Shown here piece after piece: positions 25,937-34,998 of a stretch of DNA of 64,000 nucleotides. The position numbers and the translations under genes were made by a program. Positions within the stretch are counted from its first letter, which is position 1. Each line of letters starts with the position of its first letter. Where the stretch lies: positions 682,001 through 746,000 of the forward strand of contig NZ_JAEIOT010000007.1 in the NCBI RefSeq assembly GCF_016342275.1. The letters run 5' to 3'. The stretch is from Corynebacterium marambiense. GTDB taxonomy: Bacteria; Actinomycetota; Actinomycetes; Mycobacteriales; Mycobacteriaceae. The notes under the pieces are model-generated. The model was not told the origin of the DNA. It worked only from the letters and a program-made list of their open reading frames with translations, and did no database searches.

Positions 25937-27222
25937 GGTGTCTCCCCGCCGTGGACCTGTCCGAGAAACTCGAGTACCACGTCCCGAGACCGCGTGGCTG
26001 CCGCGCCGGATGAGGTCCGGTCACCGCCGAGCAGTACCGTGGACCCGTAGGCGGTGGCTGTATCGGGTATGGGCAGTCCCGCCGGGGTGAACGGCCACCC
26101 GACCCCGTGTCCGGCACCCGGGTACACGACGGCGTAGGCGTCGATTCCGGCCTCGGCGGCATGCTGGGCCAGTGCCCCAGCCATGGTCTCGGAATCCCAC
26201 ACCGCGTCAGAGGTTCCTGCGGTGACCAGCAGCGGACCACGAATGTGTTCGACCGGAATCCGGGCCGCGGCCACGGCTTCGTTCCCGGCCTCGCGGCGCG
26301 CGTCCGCGTAGTAGCTGGCGAGTTCCAGTGGTCTGTGGGCCAATGCCGGTCGAAGCCTCGACCGGAGGCGGGCGAAGACCGAGCCGAGTTCCGGGGCGGG
26401 TAGGTCCAACACCGGGCAGGCATCTCCGAGGTACGTCGTGGCCGAGGGGGCCGCGTGTGGATCGTTCGTGCGGACGTCCGTAGGCGAATGCGCGACGACC
26501 GGGCCGACCAGGTCAGGCTCCCCCACAGCGAGGAGCAACGCGAGTTCCGCCCCCCGTCCCCGCCCGATCAGTGCGACACGGTCACCGGCGACCAGCTGGT
26601 GATCCACGAACACACGGAGCGCCGCACGGAGGTCCCCAACATCGACTCCACCGGATTCCCGCGGGAACCAGTCCCAGGCGACGGTGGACCAGCCACGGTC
26701 CGCGAGCTCGGCTGCCGCTGCTGCCGGAAGACCACCCTCGGCACCGCCGAGCAGCACCACTCCGGGATGCGGCGCACCATCGTCGGGGACGAAGAAACGC
26801 GCCGCCGTGATTCCCGGCGCCGTCGGCGCGCCGACCTCGCGGGCGCGCCGTCCGATCGTACGTGACGCACCGGCACCGAGGGCTGCACCGGTGCTCCGGA
26901 CGCGAATGTCCAGTCCGACCGCGCCGGACGGTTCCAGGGAGAACCCGTAACCGGGTGTTCCGTGCTCCGGTCGGAGCGTCCACAACGGCCCCAGACTGTT
27001 CGCGGGACTCCATTCAGCGGACCCCGGCAGGGATGAGCAGGTGTCCACTCGTCCCTCGCTGTCGGCAGTGAACTCGGTCAGCGAGGACCAGGCGACCCCT
27101 GCAGCATCCGTGGTCCGGACGCCGATCCGCACCACTCCACCCGGGGACACGTCCGAGACACGTATCGGGAATGGGTCGCTGAGTCCAGAAACCGGGGGAA
27201 CATCGAGAAACATATCCGCCAT
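25933..27222 (-). CDS. Acyl-CoA thioesterase / bile acid-CoA amino acid N-acyltransferase (BAAT) family protein
   Basis: The 429-residue protein has the two-domain BAAT plan: an N-terminal beta-sandwich (about 1-130, with WTLRPEHGTPGYGFSLEPSG) and a C-terminal alpha/beta hydrolase domain. In the latter, LLGGAEGG and DWFP match, the triad Asp lies in GTSDAVWDS and the His in PGAGHGVGWPF. The nucleophile elbow, normally GxS/CKGxE, reads GRGRGAE (220-226): Gly222 occupies the Ser/Cys position. Thioester hydrolysis by the usual mechanism is therefore unlikely. ATG 27222 is taken as start. Translationally coupled to cobD through a GTGA overlap. Confidence 0.82.
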   Translation of the reverse strand: MADMFLDVPPVSGLSDPFPIRVSDVSPGGVVRIGVRTTDAAGVAWSSLTEFTADSEGRVDTCSSLPGSAEWSPANSLGPLWTLRPEHGTPGYGFSLEPSGAVGLDIRVRSTGAALGAGASRTIGRRAREVGAPTAPGITAARFFVPDDGAPHPGVVLLGGAEGGLPAAAAAELADRGWSTVAWDWFPRESGGVDVGDLRAALRVFVDHQLVAGDRVALIGRGRGAELALLLAVGEPDLVGPVVAHSPTDVRTNDPHAAPSATTYLGDACPVLDLPAPELGSVFARLRSRLRPALAHRPLELASYYADARREAGNEAVAAARIPVEHIRGPLLVTAGTSDAVWDSETMAGALAQHAAEAGIDAYAVVYPGAGHGVGWPFTPAGLPIPDTATAYGSTVLLGGDRTSSGAAATRSRDVVLEFLGQVHGGETP

Positions 27223-27301
27223 CGTAGCGCCCCACCCTGCCCCTTTTCTCAGCCTGTGCAAAGGGCCGACCACCTGTATATTCTCCACACAGATGGCACA
27301 C

Positions 27302-27340
27302 AGAAACGGCCCGCTCGACATTCTCGACCGGGCCGTTTCT
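27302..27340 (-). terminator. Terminator hairpin after tRNA-Val
   Basis: Perfect 12-bp arms AGAAACGGCCCG (27302-27313) and CGGGCCGTTTCT (27329-27340) around a 15-nt loop, starting 4 bp beyond the tRNA 3' end. Confidence 0.75.
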
Positions 27341-27344
27341 GTTG

Positions 27345-27420
27345 TGGTGCGCCCTGACGGGCTCGAACCGCCGACCTGCTGGGTGTAAACCAGCTGCTCT
27401 TCCAGCTGAGCTAAAGGCGC
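27345..27420 (-). tRNA. tRNA-Val (anticodon TAC)
   Basis: A full cloverleaf of 76 nt with encoded CCA. Acceptor GCGCCTT pairs with AGGGCGC; D arm GCTC/GAGC; anticodon stem GCTGG/CCAGC with loop TTTACAC (anticodon TAC); T arm GGCGG-TTCGAGC-CCGTC. Confidence 0.97.
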
Positions 27421-27504
27421 GCGCACCGAACTCGAGCACGACTGCTCACGAGCACGGTCAACAACGACGGTAACTCTATCACGGGTCCCGTCGGATCAAC
27501 GAAG

Positions 27505-27933
27505 TTAGCGCTTCTTCCCGCTCTGCACGAGGCAGGACCCCTGCCATGCGCCGAGTCGCTCGGCGGACGTCTGGACGAGTCCCGCGAGCTGGGCGGACTC
27601 CGCGATCAGCCCGGGTTCAATGTGTCCCGGTCTACCCGCCCCCGGGGTCAGCAACCAGATCCGACCATTCTCGGCGATGGGTCGGATCGAGTCGACCAAC
27701 CCGTCCACGAGATCACCGTCTTCTTCGCGCCACCACAGCAGAACGATGTCGCAGATTTCATCGGTGTCTTCATCAAGGAGAGCTTCCCCGATGACGTCTT
27801 CGACCGCTTCACTGATGTCGGTGTCGCAGTCTTCGTCCCAGCCGACCTCCTGGACGATGTGGTCCGGCTTGACCCCGAGAAGCATGGCGTAATCCTGGGC
27901 GCTTTCTTTGGCCGCGCCCGGAGCGTCGCTCAC
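27505..27933 (-). CDS. DUF3052 family protein
   Basis: A 142-residue acidic soluble protein of the actinobacterial DUF3052 family (Rv2239c type), always found near aceE. It begins with GTG 27933 behind a strong AGGAGG. Recognisable segments are YAMLLGVKPDHIVQEVGWDE, a stretch of Asp/Glu around residues 30-75, and IRPIAENGRIWLLTPGAGRPG. The function is unknown. Divergent from aceE across a 440-bp region. Confidence 0.88.
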   Translation of the reverse strand: MSDAPGAAKESAQDYAMLLGVKPDHIVQEVGWDEDCDTDISEAVEDVIGEALLDEDTDEICDIVLLWWREEDGDLVDGLVDSIRPIAENGRIWLLTPGAGRPGHIEPGLIAESAQLAGLVQTSAERLGAWQGSCLVQSGKKR

Positions 27934-28373
27934 TGTGTATTTCCTCCTAAATATGATCCGGGAACGTGGCCCGCCCCTGTACCGGGCCGTGTGGCCGGGT
28001 AAAAAGGGACCGGAGTCTCCCCGGTTGATGTGATCTCGTTAGTACACGCTACCGGGTTTCCTCCGCCAATGGTCCATCACCCGGTGTTTTTCAGGAATTA
28101 TTGCGCGCCACATCTTGCCCCCGAAACAACCTCTCCCGCGGTTCCATCACGCAACGAACCATAAAACCGGTGCTCACAACAGGTTTGTTCCAGAAGGTAT
28201 CGCCCGGGACGCCGATATCTCGGCGGGACCCGTATCCTTGTGGGGACACGTGCGTTTCCCCACTGACCGTGGGGACGGGTACACCTTCCGGAAGGATCCC
28301 CCGAACAGGGGTCCCCCGGGGCCGGACAGCCCGAACACAGGCGCCAGATGATTGATCCACAGGAGGATTCGGT
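27934..28373. promoter_or_regulatory. Divergent control region of DUF3052 and aceE
   Basis: No gene is seen in these 440 bp. It holds the AGGAGG of the DUF3052 gene (about 27944-27949 on the minus strand), a possible aceE -10 TATCCT at 28233-28238, and three mutually complementary arms in the inferred aceE leader: GTGGGGA at 28240-28246, TCCCCAC at 28257-28263 and GTGGGGA at 28269-28275. A perfect palindrome CCTTCCGGAAGG lies at about 28285-28296, and GCCGA-TATC-TCGGC is found just before the -10. The middle arm can pair with only one partner at a time, which could make a switch; this is inference. Confidence 0.4.
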
Positions 28374-31118
28374 ATGTCCCAGAAGAAGGACACCACGACC
28401 AACCCGTCCGATGACAGCAACTTTGCACTTATCCGGGACGGTGTCGCGTCGTATCTGAACGACTCGGACCCCGAGGAGACCCGCGAGTGGATGGAGTCCC
28501 TGGACGGGCTTCTCGCTGAGGCCACCCCTGACCGCGCTCGATTCCTCATGCTCCGCCTTCTGGAGCGTGCCACGGCGAAACGGGTCCCCCTACCTCCGCT
28601 CACCTCCACGGACTATGTCAACTCCATCCCGACCGAGATGGAGCCCGAGTTCCCGGGCGACGAGTCCATCGAACGCCGTTACCGCAAGTGGATGCGCTGG
28701 AATGCCGCGATCATGGTGCACCGTGCCCAGCGACCTGGAATTGAGGTCGGCGGACACATTTCCACCTACGCGTCCTCCGCTCCGTTGTACGAGGTGGGCT
28801 TCAACTACTTCTTCCGCGGAAAGGACCATCCCGGCGGCGGTGACCAGGTATTCTTCCAGGGGCATGCCTCCCCCGGTGTGTATGCCCGCGCATTCCTCGA
28901 GGGCCGGCTCAGCGAGGATGACATGGATGGTTTCCGGCAGGAGGTCTCCCGTCCGCAGGGGGGCATGCCCAGTTACCCGCACCCGCACGGCATGCCCGAG
29001 TTCTGGGAGTTCCCGACCGTGTCGATGGGCCTCGGCCCGATGGACGCGATCTACCAGGCGCGGTTCAACCGCTACCTGCACAACCGCGGAATCAAGGACA
29101 CCTCGCAACAGCACGTCTGGGCGTTCCTCGGTGACGGTGAGATGGATGAGCCTGAATCGCGTGGCCTGATCCAGCTCGCCGCTCTGAACAACCTCGACAA
29201 CCTGACTTTCGTGATCAACTGTAACCTGCAGCGTCTCGATGGTCCCGTCCGTGGCAACACCAAGATCATCCAGGAACTCGAGTCCTTCTTCCGCGGTGCC
29301 GGCTGGTCAGTCATCAAGGTGGTCTGGGGCCGCGAGTGGGATGAGCTGTTCGAGCGGGACAAGACCGGTGAGCTCGTCCACCTGATGAACACCACCCCCG
29401 ACGGCGACTTCCAGACGTTCCGGGCCAACGACGGCAAGTTCGTTCGTGAGGAGTTCTTCAACCGCACACCGGAGACGAAGAAGCTCGTCGAGGACATGAC
29501 CGACGAGGAGATCTGGAAGCTCAAGCGTGGTGGCCACGACTACCGCAAGATCTACGCCGCCTACCAGCGGGCGATGGAGACGAAGGACCGCCCGACGGTG
29601 ATCCTGGCGCACACCATCAAGGGCTACGGGCTGGGACACAACTTCGAGGGCCGCAACGCCACCCACCAGATGAAGAAACTCACCCTCGATGATCTGAAGC
29701 TGTTCCGCGACAAGCAGCAGATCCCGATCTCCGACGAGGAACTCGAGAAGGATCCCTACCTTCCGCCGTACTACCACCCCGGTAGGGACTCCGAGGAGAT
29801 CAAGTACATGCTCGAGCGCCGCCGGGAGCTCGGCGGCTTCGTGCCCGAGCGCCGCGATTCCTACACGCCACTCGAGGTCCCGGACATGGATGCACTGAAA
29901 TCACTCCGGAAGGGATCCGGCAAGCAGCAGGTAGCCACGACCATGGCCCTCGTGCGTACCTTCAAGGAACTCATGCGCGACAAGGAGCTGCGCGAGCGGT
30001 TCGTCCCGATCATCCCCGATGAGGCACGTACCTTCGGCATGGACTCCTGGTTCCCCACACTGAAGATCTACAATCCCCACGGTCAGAAGTACACCCCAGT
30101 CGACCACGACCTCATGCTCTCCTACCGTGAGGCCGTCGACGGCCAGATCATGCACGAGGGCATCAACGAAGCCGGCTCCATGGGTGAGTTCATGGCCGCG
30201 GGTACGTCATACGCCACCCACGGTGAGCCGATGATCCCGCTCTACATCTTCTACTCGATGTTCGGTTTCCAGCGCACCGGCGACTCGATCTGGGCCGCCG
30301 CCGACCAGATGGCACGCGGATTCCTCCTCGGCGCGACGGCTGGACGCACCACCCTGACCGGTGAGGGCCTGCAGCACATGGACGGCCACTCCCCGATCCT
30401 GGCGTCCACCAACCCGGCCGTCATCACCTATGACCCGGCGTTCGCTTACGAGCTGGCTCATCTGATCCGTGAGGGCATCGACCGGATGTACGGTCCGGGC
30501 CGCGGCGAGAACGTGATTTACTACATCACGATCTACAACGAGCCGACGCCCCAGCCGAAGGAGCCGGAGAACCTGGATGTGGAGGGCCTGCACAAGGGCA
30601 TCTACCTCTATGATCCCGCCGGTGAAGGTGCAGGCCACGAAGCCTCGATTCTCGCCTCCGGCATCGGTATGCAGGCTGCGCTCAAAGCCAAGAGAATCCT
30701 GGGCGAGGAGTACGGTGTGCGCACCAACATCTTCTCCGTCACCTCCTGGAACGAACTCGCCCGCGACGGCCAGGCCCATGACCTCCAGCAACTGCGTCAC
30801 CCCGCCGAGGAGTTCGAGGCCCCGTTCGTGCAGCGCAAGCTCGCTGACGTCGAGGGGCCGTTCGTCGCGGTCTCCGACTTCGCCACCACGCTGCCGGAGC
30901 AGATCCGCAAGTGGGTGCCGGGGGACTACACCACTCTCGGGACCGACGGTTTCGGTTTCTCTGACACCCGCCGGGCGGCCCGCCGGTTCTTCAACACTGA
31001 CGCCGAATCCGTCGTCGTGGCCGTTCTCGCGGCCCTCGCCCGTGAGGGCGCAATCGATGTCTCCGTGGCGGACAATGCCGCCACGAAGTTCGAGATCACG
31101 GATCCGACGGTAGTCTGA
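28374..31118 (+). CDS. aceE: Pyruvate dehydrogenase E1 component (homodimeric type)
   Basis: AceE decarboxylates pyruvate with thiamine diphosphate and passes the acetyl group to the lipoyl E2 of the pyruvate dehydrogenase complex. The 914-residue length is normal for the homodimeric E1. The thiamine motif is [21 protein letters not shown] and continues to [15 protein letters not shown]; other conserved parts are [21 protein letters not shown] (in part) and the transketolase domain around [13 protein letters not shown] [20 protein letters not shown] 28374 has CAGGAGG at good distance. A strong terminator follows. Single gene, not in an operon with E2 or E3, as in other corynebacteria. Confidence 0.98.
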   Translation: MSQKKDTTTNPSDDSNFALIRDGVASYLNDSDPEETREWMESLDGLLAEATPDRARFLMLRLLERATAKRVPLPPLTSTDYVNSIPTEMEPEFPGDESIERRYRKWMRWNAAIMVHRAQRPGIEVGGHISTYASSAPLYEVGFNYFFRGKDHPGGGDQVFFQGHASPGVYARAFLEGRLSEDDMDGFRQEVSRPQGGMPSYPHPHGMPEFWEFPTVSMGLGPMDAIYQARFNRYLHNRGIKDTSQQHVWAFLGDGEMDEPESRGLIQLAALNNLDNLTFVINCNLQRLDGPVRGNTKIIQELESFFRGAGWSVIKVVWGREWDELFERDKTGELVHLMNTTPDGDFQTFRANDGKFVREEFFNRTPETKKLVEDMTDEEIWKLKRGGHDYRKIYAAYQRAMETKDRPTVILAHTIKGYGLGHNFEGRNATHQMKKLTLDDLKLFRDKQQIPISDEELEKDPYLPPYYHPGRDSEEIKYMLERRRELGGFVPERRDSYTPLEVPDMDALKSLRKGSGKQQVATTMALVRTFKELMRDKELRERFVPIIPDEARTFGMDSWFPTLKIYNPHGQKYTPVDHDLMLSYREAVDGQIMHEGINEAGSMGEFMAAGTSYATHGEPMIPLYIFYSMFGFQRTGDSIWAAADQMARGFLLGATAGRTTLTGEGLQHMDGHSPILASTNPAVITYDPAFAYELAHLIREGIDRMYGPGRGENVIYYITIYNEPTPQPKEPENLDVEGLHKGIYLYDPAGEGAGHEASILASGIGMQAALKAKRILGEEYGVRTNIFSVTSWNELARDGQAHDLQQLRHPAEEFEAPFVQRKLADVEGPFVAVSDFATTLPEQIRKWVPGDYTTLGTDGFGFSDTRRAARRFFNTDAESVVVAVLAALAREGAIDVSVADNAATKFEITDPTVV

Positions 31119-31141
31119 CCGGGTCGTCGACGCTTCTCCTT

Positions 31142-31188
31142 GAAGGGCTTTCGCCCCGGAAATTGAGTTTCCGGGGCGAAAGCCCTTC
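31142..31188 (+). terminator. aceE terminator
   Basis: A perfect 20-bp stem (GAAGGGCTTTCGCCCCGGAA and its complement, with outer A/T pairs) and a 6-nt loop begins 23 bp after the aceE stop; TCTCTT follows. Confidence 0.9.
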
Positions 31189-31251
31189 TCTTAGGCAATC
31201 CTTAAATATCCCCATAGACGATCAGCGGCACGCCGCCCGGGACTGCCCCAC

Positions 31252-31257
31252 TAGTAT
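31252..31257 (+). promoter_or_regulatory. -10 box of a leaderless DUF1707 transcript
   Basis: TAGTAT ends 7 nt before ATG 31265; no ribosome binding site is seen. Confidence 0.5.
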
Positions 31258-31264
31258 CGTTGAC

Positions 31265-31879
31265 ATGGATTCAACGCTGGGCGGGTCAGGAACAACCGGT
31301 GGGTCCGGTGAGATCCCGCACCGTCAACTACGTGATGAGACCGAAGCGGAACTGATCAGGGCCGTGGGGCGGGGACAGCTGGATCTCGGAACGTTCAGTG
31401 AGCTGTCCGCGGCGGTTTGGGCCGCCGAGAATCCCGACGACATCCGCGCGATCGTCCCACGAGTCGCTGCACCGATCCCGGATCGTGCAGGTTTCCCGGC
31501 TCCCGCCCGGAAAACCATCACCGCTGTGCTCGGGGACGTCACCAGGCGAGGCGCCTGGTGTCTGCCCCGGGAGCTGCGGATCCATCCGCTCCTCGGGGAT
31601 GTCACACTGGATCTGCGGGAGACCACGATGGAATCCAATTCGTGTCGCATCACGTTGATGGGCCTGTTCGGAGACTGCACGATGATCATCCCGGAAGGGG
31701 TGTCTGTGAGCGTGACCACGACGACGATATTGGGCGATATTCGCATCGCGGAGACAGGTCGGCCCAGAGGTCCCGAGATCGAGGTCGGGGGATTCATTTT
31801 CGGCGGCGATATCAAGGTGAAGACCCTGGCACCGGGACAGTCCGCAGGAAGCGGTGGCTGGTTCGACTTCCTCCGGTGA
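31265..31879 (+). CDS. DUF1707 / LiaF-like C-terminal domain protein
   Basis: A 204-residue protein. After a Gly/Ser/Thr-rich start, residues about 15-70 form the DUF1707 (SHOCT-like) domain: HRQLRDETEAELIRAVGRGQ then LDLGTFSELSAAVWAAEN. The second half (about 85-204) has the alternating Gly/beta pattern of the LiaF-type cell-wall-antibiotic response domain: GDVTRRGAWCLP, LLGDVTLDLRE, GLFGDCTMIIP, ILGDIRIAE, GGDIKVK. No membrane segment. Such proteins are linked to envelope stress, but the role here is not known. Confidence 0.85.
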   Translation: MDSTLGGSGTTGGSGEIPHRQLRDETEAELIRAVGRGQLDLGTFSELSAAVWAAENPDDIRAIVPRVAAPIPDRAGFPAPARKTITAVLGDVTRRGAWCLPRELRIHPLLGDVTLDLRETTMESNSCRITLMGLFGDCTMIIPEGVSVSVTTTTILGDIRIAETGRPRGPEIEVGGFIFGGDIKVKTLAPGQSAGSGGWFDFLR

Positions 31880-31882
31880 TGT

Positions 31883-32920
31883 TCAGCTCGTGTGGGGAAC
31901 CGCTGGGTGCTCCGCCAGGATGGCTTCGTCGATGATCCGGTTGATGGAATCGGGTGCCTCGAGGATCACCATGTGCCCGGCATCGGGAATGACCCGAAGT
32001 TTCGCTCCGGGCCAGAGTTCGACGGCGCGTTCCGCCTGCTCCACGGGGGTCACATTGTCTTTGTCACCGACCACCACATATCCGGGAACCTCACTCAGAT
32101 AGGGCGCCGCAGCGAGTTCCTCGTGGCTCTGGAGCTCCGAGAAAAACCCGATGTAGGTCTCTGCCGGGGTCTCGTGGATCTGGTCGGCGTGAAATTCGAT
32201 GACATCGTAGTCGGTGCCGTTACGCTGGAAGATCGTCACGGCCAGCAGGGGCGCCAGCATCTCCATCATCTCTTTCCGGATCCTGTCGGATTCCTCCGGA
32301 TTCCGGGAAATGACCCCGTGCACCTTATCTGCCACAGGATTATCGATGATCTGGGCGATGCCACCGGACGCCATCGGTTCCATCGCGGTGGAAACGGTGA
32401 TCACACCACCGATGCGGCTGCGCAGTTCCTCCCCACAGCGCCGGACGAGACTCATCAGGATCATTCCTCCCATGGAGTGACCGACCAAGATGACTCTGCC
32501 GGTTGGAACCCGTTCTGCGATCACCGCCAGGACGTCATCTCCTGCTCCGTCGATCGTGCAACGTTCGGGCGGGACCATTCCGGTGGCGCCATGGCCGCGG
32601 AGATCAAGGAGCACGGACCGGACATCAGGGTGGTCGCGACGCAGGTGATCCACCTGGAAGAACCATGATTCGGCGGTCAGCGTGAATCCGTGCACGAAGA
32701 CGACGGTGGTGTCCGCGTGTTCCGGACCGATCTCGTAGTAGTGGAGGTCGATTCCATCGTTGGCCACGATTCCACGACGGTCGATGTCGGTGAGTCCGGG
32801 GCGGATCCCATCCGTCTGTATGCCTGCACGAACGGTGCGAAGACCGGAGCGCCCCCACGGGGTTATCCGGTGGGAGATGCGGCGTAGCGCGTTTGCTGCG
32901 CGCCCGGGATCCAGGACCAT
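31883..32920 (-). CDS. Alpha/beta hydrolase
   Basis: A 345-residue alpha/beta-hydrolase with FVHGFTLTAESW (oxyanion region, about 75-86), LLDLRGHGATG, the nucleophile elbow GHSMGG and a late GDKDNVTP (Asp) and DAGHMVILEAP (His). A basic, non-cleaved N terminus precedes it. Substrate unknown; the ester or epoxide hydrolase-like fold is clear. ATG 32920 has AGGAAGG upstream. Convergent with the DUF1707 gene (3 bp apart) and divergent from acp. Confidence 0.88.
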   Translation of the reverse strand: MVLDPGRAANALRRISHRITPWGRSGLRTVRAGIQTDGIRPGLTDIDRRGIVANDGIDLHYYEIGPEHADTTVVFVHGFTLTAESWFFQVDHLRRDHPDVRSVLLDLRGHGATGMVPPERCTIDGAGDDVLAVIAERVPTGRVILVGHSMGGMILMSLVRRCGEELRSRIGGVITVSTAMEPMASGGIAQIIDNPVADKVHGVISRNPEESDRIRKEMMEMLAPLLAVTIFQRNGTDYDVIEFHADQIHETPAETYIGFFSELQSHEELAAAPYLSEVPGYVVVGDKDNVTPVEQAERAVELWPGAKLRVIPDAGHMVILEAPDSINRIIDEAILAEHPAVPHTS

Positions 32921-33022
32921 GACGTCCTTCCTGATGGTTGAGCTGACGGGAATGATTGATCACACACTACCGTCTCCAGGCCCGTTGGTCTGACACGGTC
33001 GCGTGCCAGTAACCTGAGCAGT

Positions 33023-33034
33023 GGCAGTACTGCC
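33023..33034. promoter_or_regulatory. 12-bp palindrome before acp
   Basis: GGCAGTACTGCC is a perfect palindrome 38 bp before the acp start, where a promoter is expected. Could be an operator; the regulator is unknown. Confidence 0.35.
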
Positions 33035-33072
33035 TCAACCCGGTCGATCAATAGCGAAGGACCCCCGCCGAG

Positions 33073-33360
33073 ATGTCACTCACCGAACCCATCACCCACG
33101 CCGCCGAGCCGGGTACCGGCACGCTGACCTCCGTCATGGACATCATCGCGACCGCCACGGGCCTTGAACCGGAGGAAGTGGACGCTGAAGCCCGGATCGC
33201 TGATCTCGCCATCGACTCCCTGTCACTCGTCGAGATAGCTGTGCGCCTGGAGGATGCATTCGGGATCCGGATCGTCGACACCGACATGGACCGTTTCGGC
33301 ACTGTCGCCGACATCGTGACGCTCGTCGAGGAGCGTGCCGCCGGTGGCCCCTCTGATTGA
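33073..33360 (+). CDS. acpM: Acyl carrier protein
   Basis: A 95-residue acidic ACP. The phosphopantetheine attachment Ser lies in AIDSLSLVEIAVRLEDAFGI (residue about 54). Position after aceE matches AcpM (Rv2244) in mycobacteria, which carries meromycolate chains. Corynebacteria use type I fatty acid synthases, so the partner here is uncertain; the gene symbol rests on synteny. No fabD or kas gene accompanies it. Ribosome binding site GAAGGA is 13 nt upstream. Confidence 0.88.
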   Translation: MSLTEPITHAAEPGTGTLTSVMDIIATATGLEPEEVDAEARIADLAIDSLSLVEIAVRLEDAFGIRIVDTDMDRFGTVADIVTLVEERAAGGPSD

Positions 33361-33384
33361 TCCTCCGGGTGGCTGTGAAAGCCA

Positions 33385-33822
33385 TCACCCGTCCTCCGTC
33401 GATTGAATGTCCGAAACCGTCAGCTCCACATCAAATTCGTGCGCGGAACCGAGTCCGTCCAAGAGCCTGGACAGGCGGAGGAGTTCTTTTCGGGCACCAC
33501 TCAGCAGTTGATCACAATCGACGGCCCGCGGCACGGTGTCAGAGCGGTGCCAGCGCGTACACCACTCAGCGGTCAGTGGATCGACCCCCGGTGGCACCGC
33601 AATTCCCGGTGTCGGCAGGCACACAGCCATGGCGGACTCGACCACCGGCCGGAGCGTGACCGGTAGCCCGATGATATGGAGACGCGCATAGACAACGTCC
33701 GCCTGAGCAGCAGCGAACGGATTCGGCGTGGTGGTGCCGTAGCCGTCGCGTAGGGCAGGCGTTGTAGAGCATGATGATTGCTGTGTCACGGATGTCCTCG
33801 CAATGGGCAGCACGAACACCAT
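33385..33822 (-). CDS. Hypothetical protein (weak)
   Basis: A 145-residue reading frame from ATG 33822 (GTG 33843 also possible). It is soluble, with a Cys in WCTRWHRSD, and I recognise no family. It occupies an otherwise empty stretch convergent with acp, and other frames are less plausible. The ribosome binding site is poor, so it may not be a gene. Confidence 0.4.
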   Translation of the reverse strand: MVFVLPIARTSVTQQSSCSTTPALRDGYGTTTPNPFAAAQADVVYARLHIIGLPVTLRPVVESAMAVCLPTPGIAVPPGVDPLTAEWCTRWHRSDTVPRAVDCDQLLSGARKELLRLSRLLDGLGSAHEFDVELTVSDIQSTEDG

Positions 33823-34087
33823 GTCATCACGGCTGAAACGCACGATGGTTACATCATGCGGGTGATCCCGTGGTGGACACGGTGCAAGACGAGGTTCGTC
33901 TTCCCCAACGGCCTCTGTCCGCGCCCCCGCCTGTCCGACTAAACTCCTGCCCCGTGAAAAGAGCTATCAGAGAGCAATGGATGAACAACAGCGGGCTATC
34001 CTGGCCCCAGTTTCAGGCAACATAGATCACACCGGCAACTCTCGACACCAACTTGATCCCCCCATTTTTTCAACCTCAAGTTGAGAA
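33823..34087. other. Intergenic stretch with a promoter-like box and nested inverted repeats
   Basis: TAAACT at 33940-33945 could be a -10 box; the GTG at 33954 opens only a 23-codon frame and an ATG at 33978-33983 region gives similar short frames, none convincing. At 34041-34056 and 34076-34102 there are nested inverted repeats (CTCGACACC with GGTGTCGAG, CAACTTGA with TCAAGTTG) spanning the end of the serine hydrolase gene. Confidence 0.4.
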
Positions 34088-34915
34088 TCACTCGGTGTCG
34101 AGTTTCCTCCACACCGCATCATTGGTCTCTGCCCAGAGCGGTTTCGCCCAGGCACCGAAATCCCGGTCGGTCAGCACGACCATCGCCCTCTTTGTCGGTC
34201 GATGCACCCAGAGATAAGTACCCGACTGGCCGAAATGCCCGGCCGTATCGCTCGGCATCGACGCCCCGGTCCAGTGCGGGTTCTTGCGACCCCGGATCTC
34301 GAAGCCGAGACCCCAGGGGCACGGTTTCTGCATGCCGTAGCCGGGAACCACGCCATCCAGTTCCGGGAACTGCACCTCGATCACTTCAGCCACGGTCACC
34401 GGATGGAGCAGGACCGGGTCAAGGATCTCTCGGGCGAAGACCGTCAGGTCCCGGACCGTGGACACCGCCCCGTGTCCGGCGGATCCCTCCAGCGAGGTCC
34501 CTGTCATACCGAGCGGAGCGAAGACCGCCTGCCGGAGATATGAGGCGAAATCCATCTCGGCTTCAGCGGCAATGACATCAGCGAGGATCTCGAAGCCTGC
34601 GGATGAGTAGATCCGCCTCACCCCTGGTGCCCGCTCCAGCTCCCGTGAGGCGAAACCAACGCCACCAGCATGGGAGAGAAGGTGCCGGACCGTCGCCCCA
34701 TCTGGCCCGACCTCCGAATCCAACTCGAAGATCCCCTCCTCGACCGCCACGAGGACGCCCCAGGCGGAGAGTAGCTTGGTCACACTAGCCAGCTCATAGG
34801 GACGTTCAGCGTCACCAATGGATCGTACCTTCCCGTCCGCGATCACCGCCGCAGAGACGTGTTCGACGGGCCAACCCGCGAGGGAATCGAGGAGCTCGGT
34901 AGCGCTGCGCTGCAT
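34088..34915 (-). CDS. Serine hydrolase of the beta-lactamase (class C / S12) family
   Basis: A 275-residue protein with the penicillin-binding fold motifs: SxxK as SVTK (Ser44, Lys47), the second motif as YSS in RRIYSSAGF near residue 103, and the third as HFGQSGT. No signal peptide is visible, so it appears cytoplasmic. Such enzymes are often esterases or peptidases rather than true beta-lactamases. Divergent from the secreted lipase gene. Confidence 0.88.
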   Translation of the reverse strand: MQRSATELLDSLAGWPVEHVSAAVIADGKVRSIGDAERPYELASVTKLLSAWGVLVAVEEGIFELDSEVGPDGATVRHLLSHAGGVGFASRELERAPGVRRIYSSAGFEILADVIAAEAEMDFASYLRQAVFAPLGMTGTSLEGSAGHGAVSTVRDLTVFAREILDPVLLHPVTVAEVIEVQFPELDGVVPGYGMQKPCPWGLGFEIRGRKNPHWTGASMPSDTAGHFGQSGTYLWVHRPTKRAMVVLTDRDFGAWAKPLWAETNDAVWRKLDTE

Positions 34916-34937
34916 ATCGGTGATTCTAACGGGTGTT

Positions 34938-34943
34938 TAAAAT
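34938..34943 (+). promoter_or_regulatory. -10 box of the lipase gene
   Basis: TAAAAT overlaps the in-frame upstream ATG at 34942, which argues that translation starts later, at 34999. Confidence 0.45.
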
Positions 34944-34998
34944 GAACTACCCCAAAAAGCCCGCCAACCGCCCACAGAGTTCTGGGAGCCCCTACTCC

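Noticed and set aside
28590..29777. Long frames antisense to aceE
   Set aside because: Mirror the high-GC third positions of aceE; no ribosome binding sites or domains.
33954..34086. Short frames after a TAAACT box, one with APVSGNI resembling PTS IIA
   Set aside because: Only 23-35 codons, overlapping frames, and no further similarity; likely chance.
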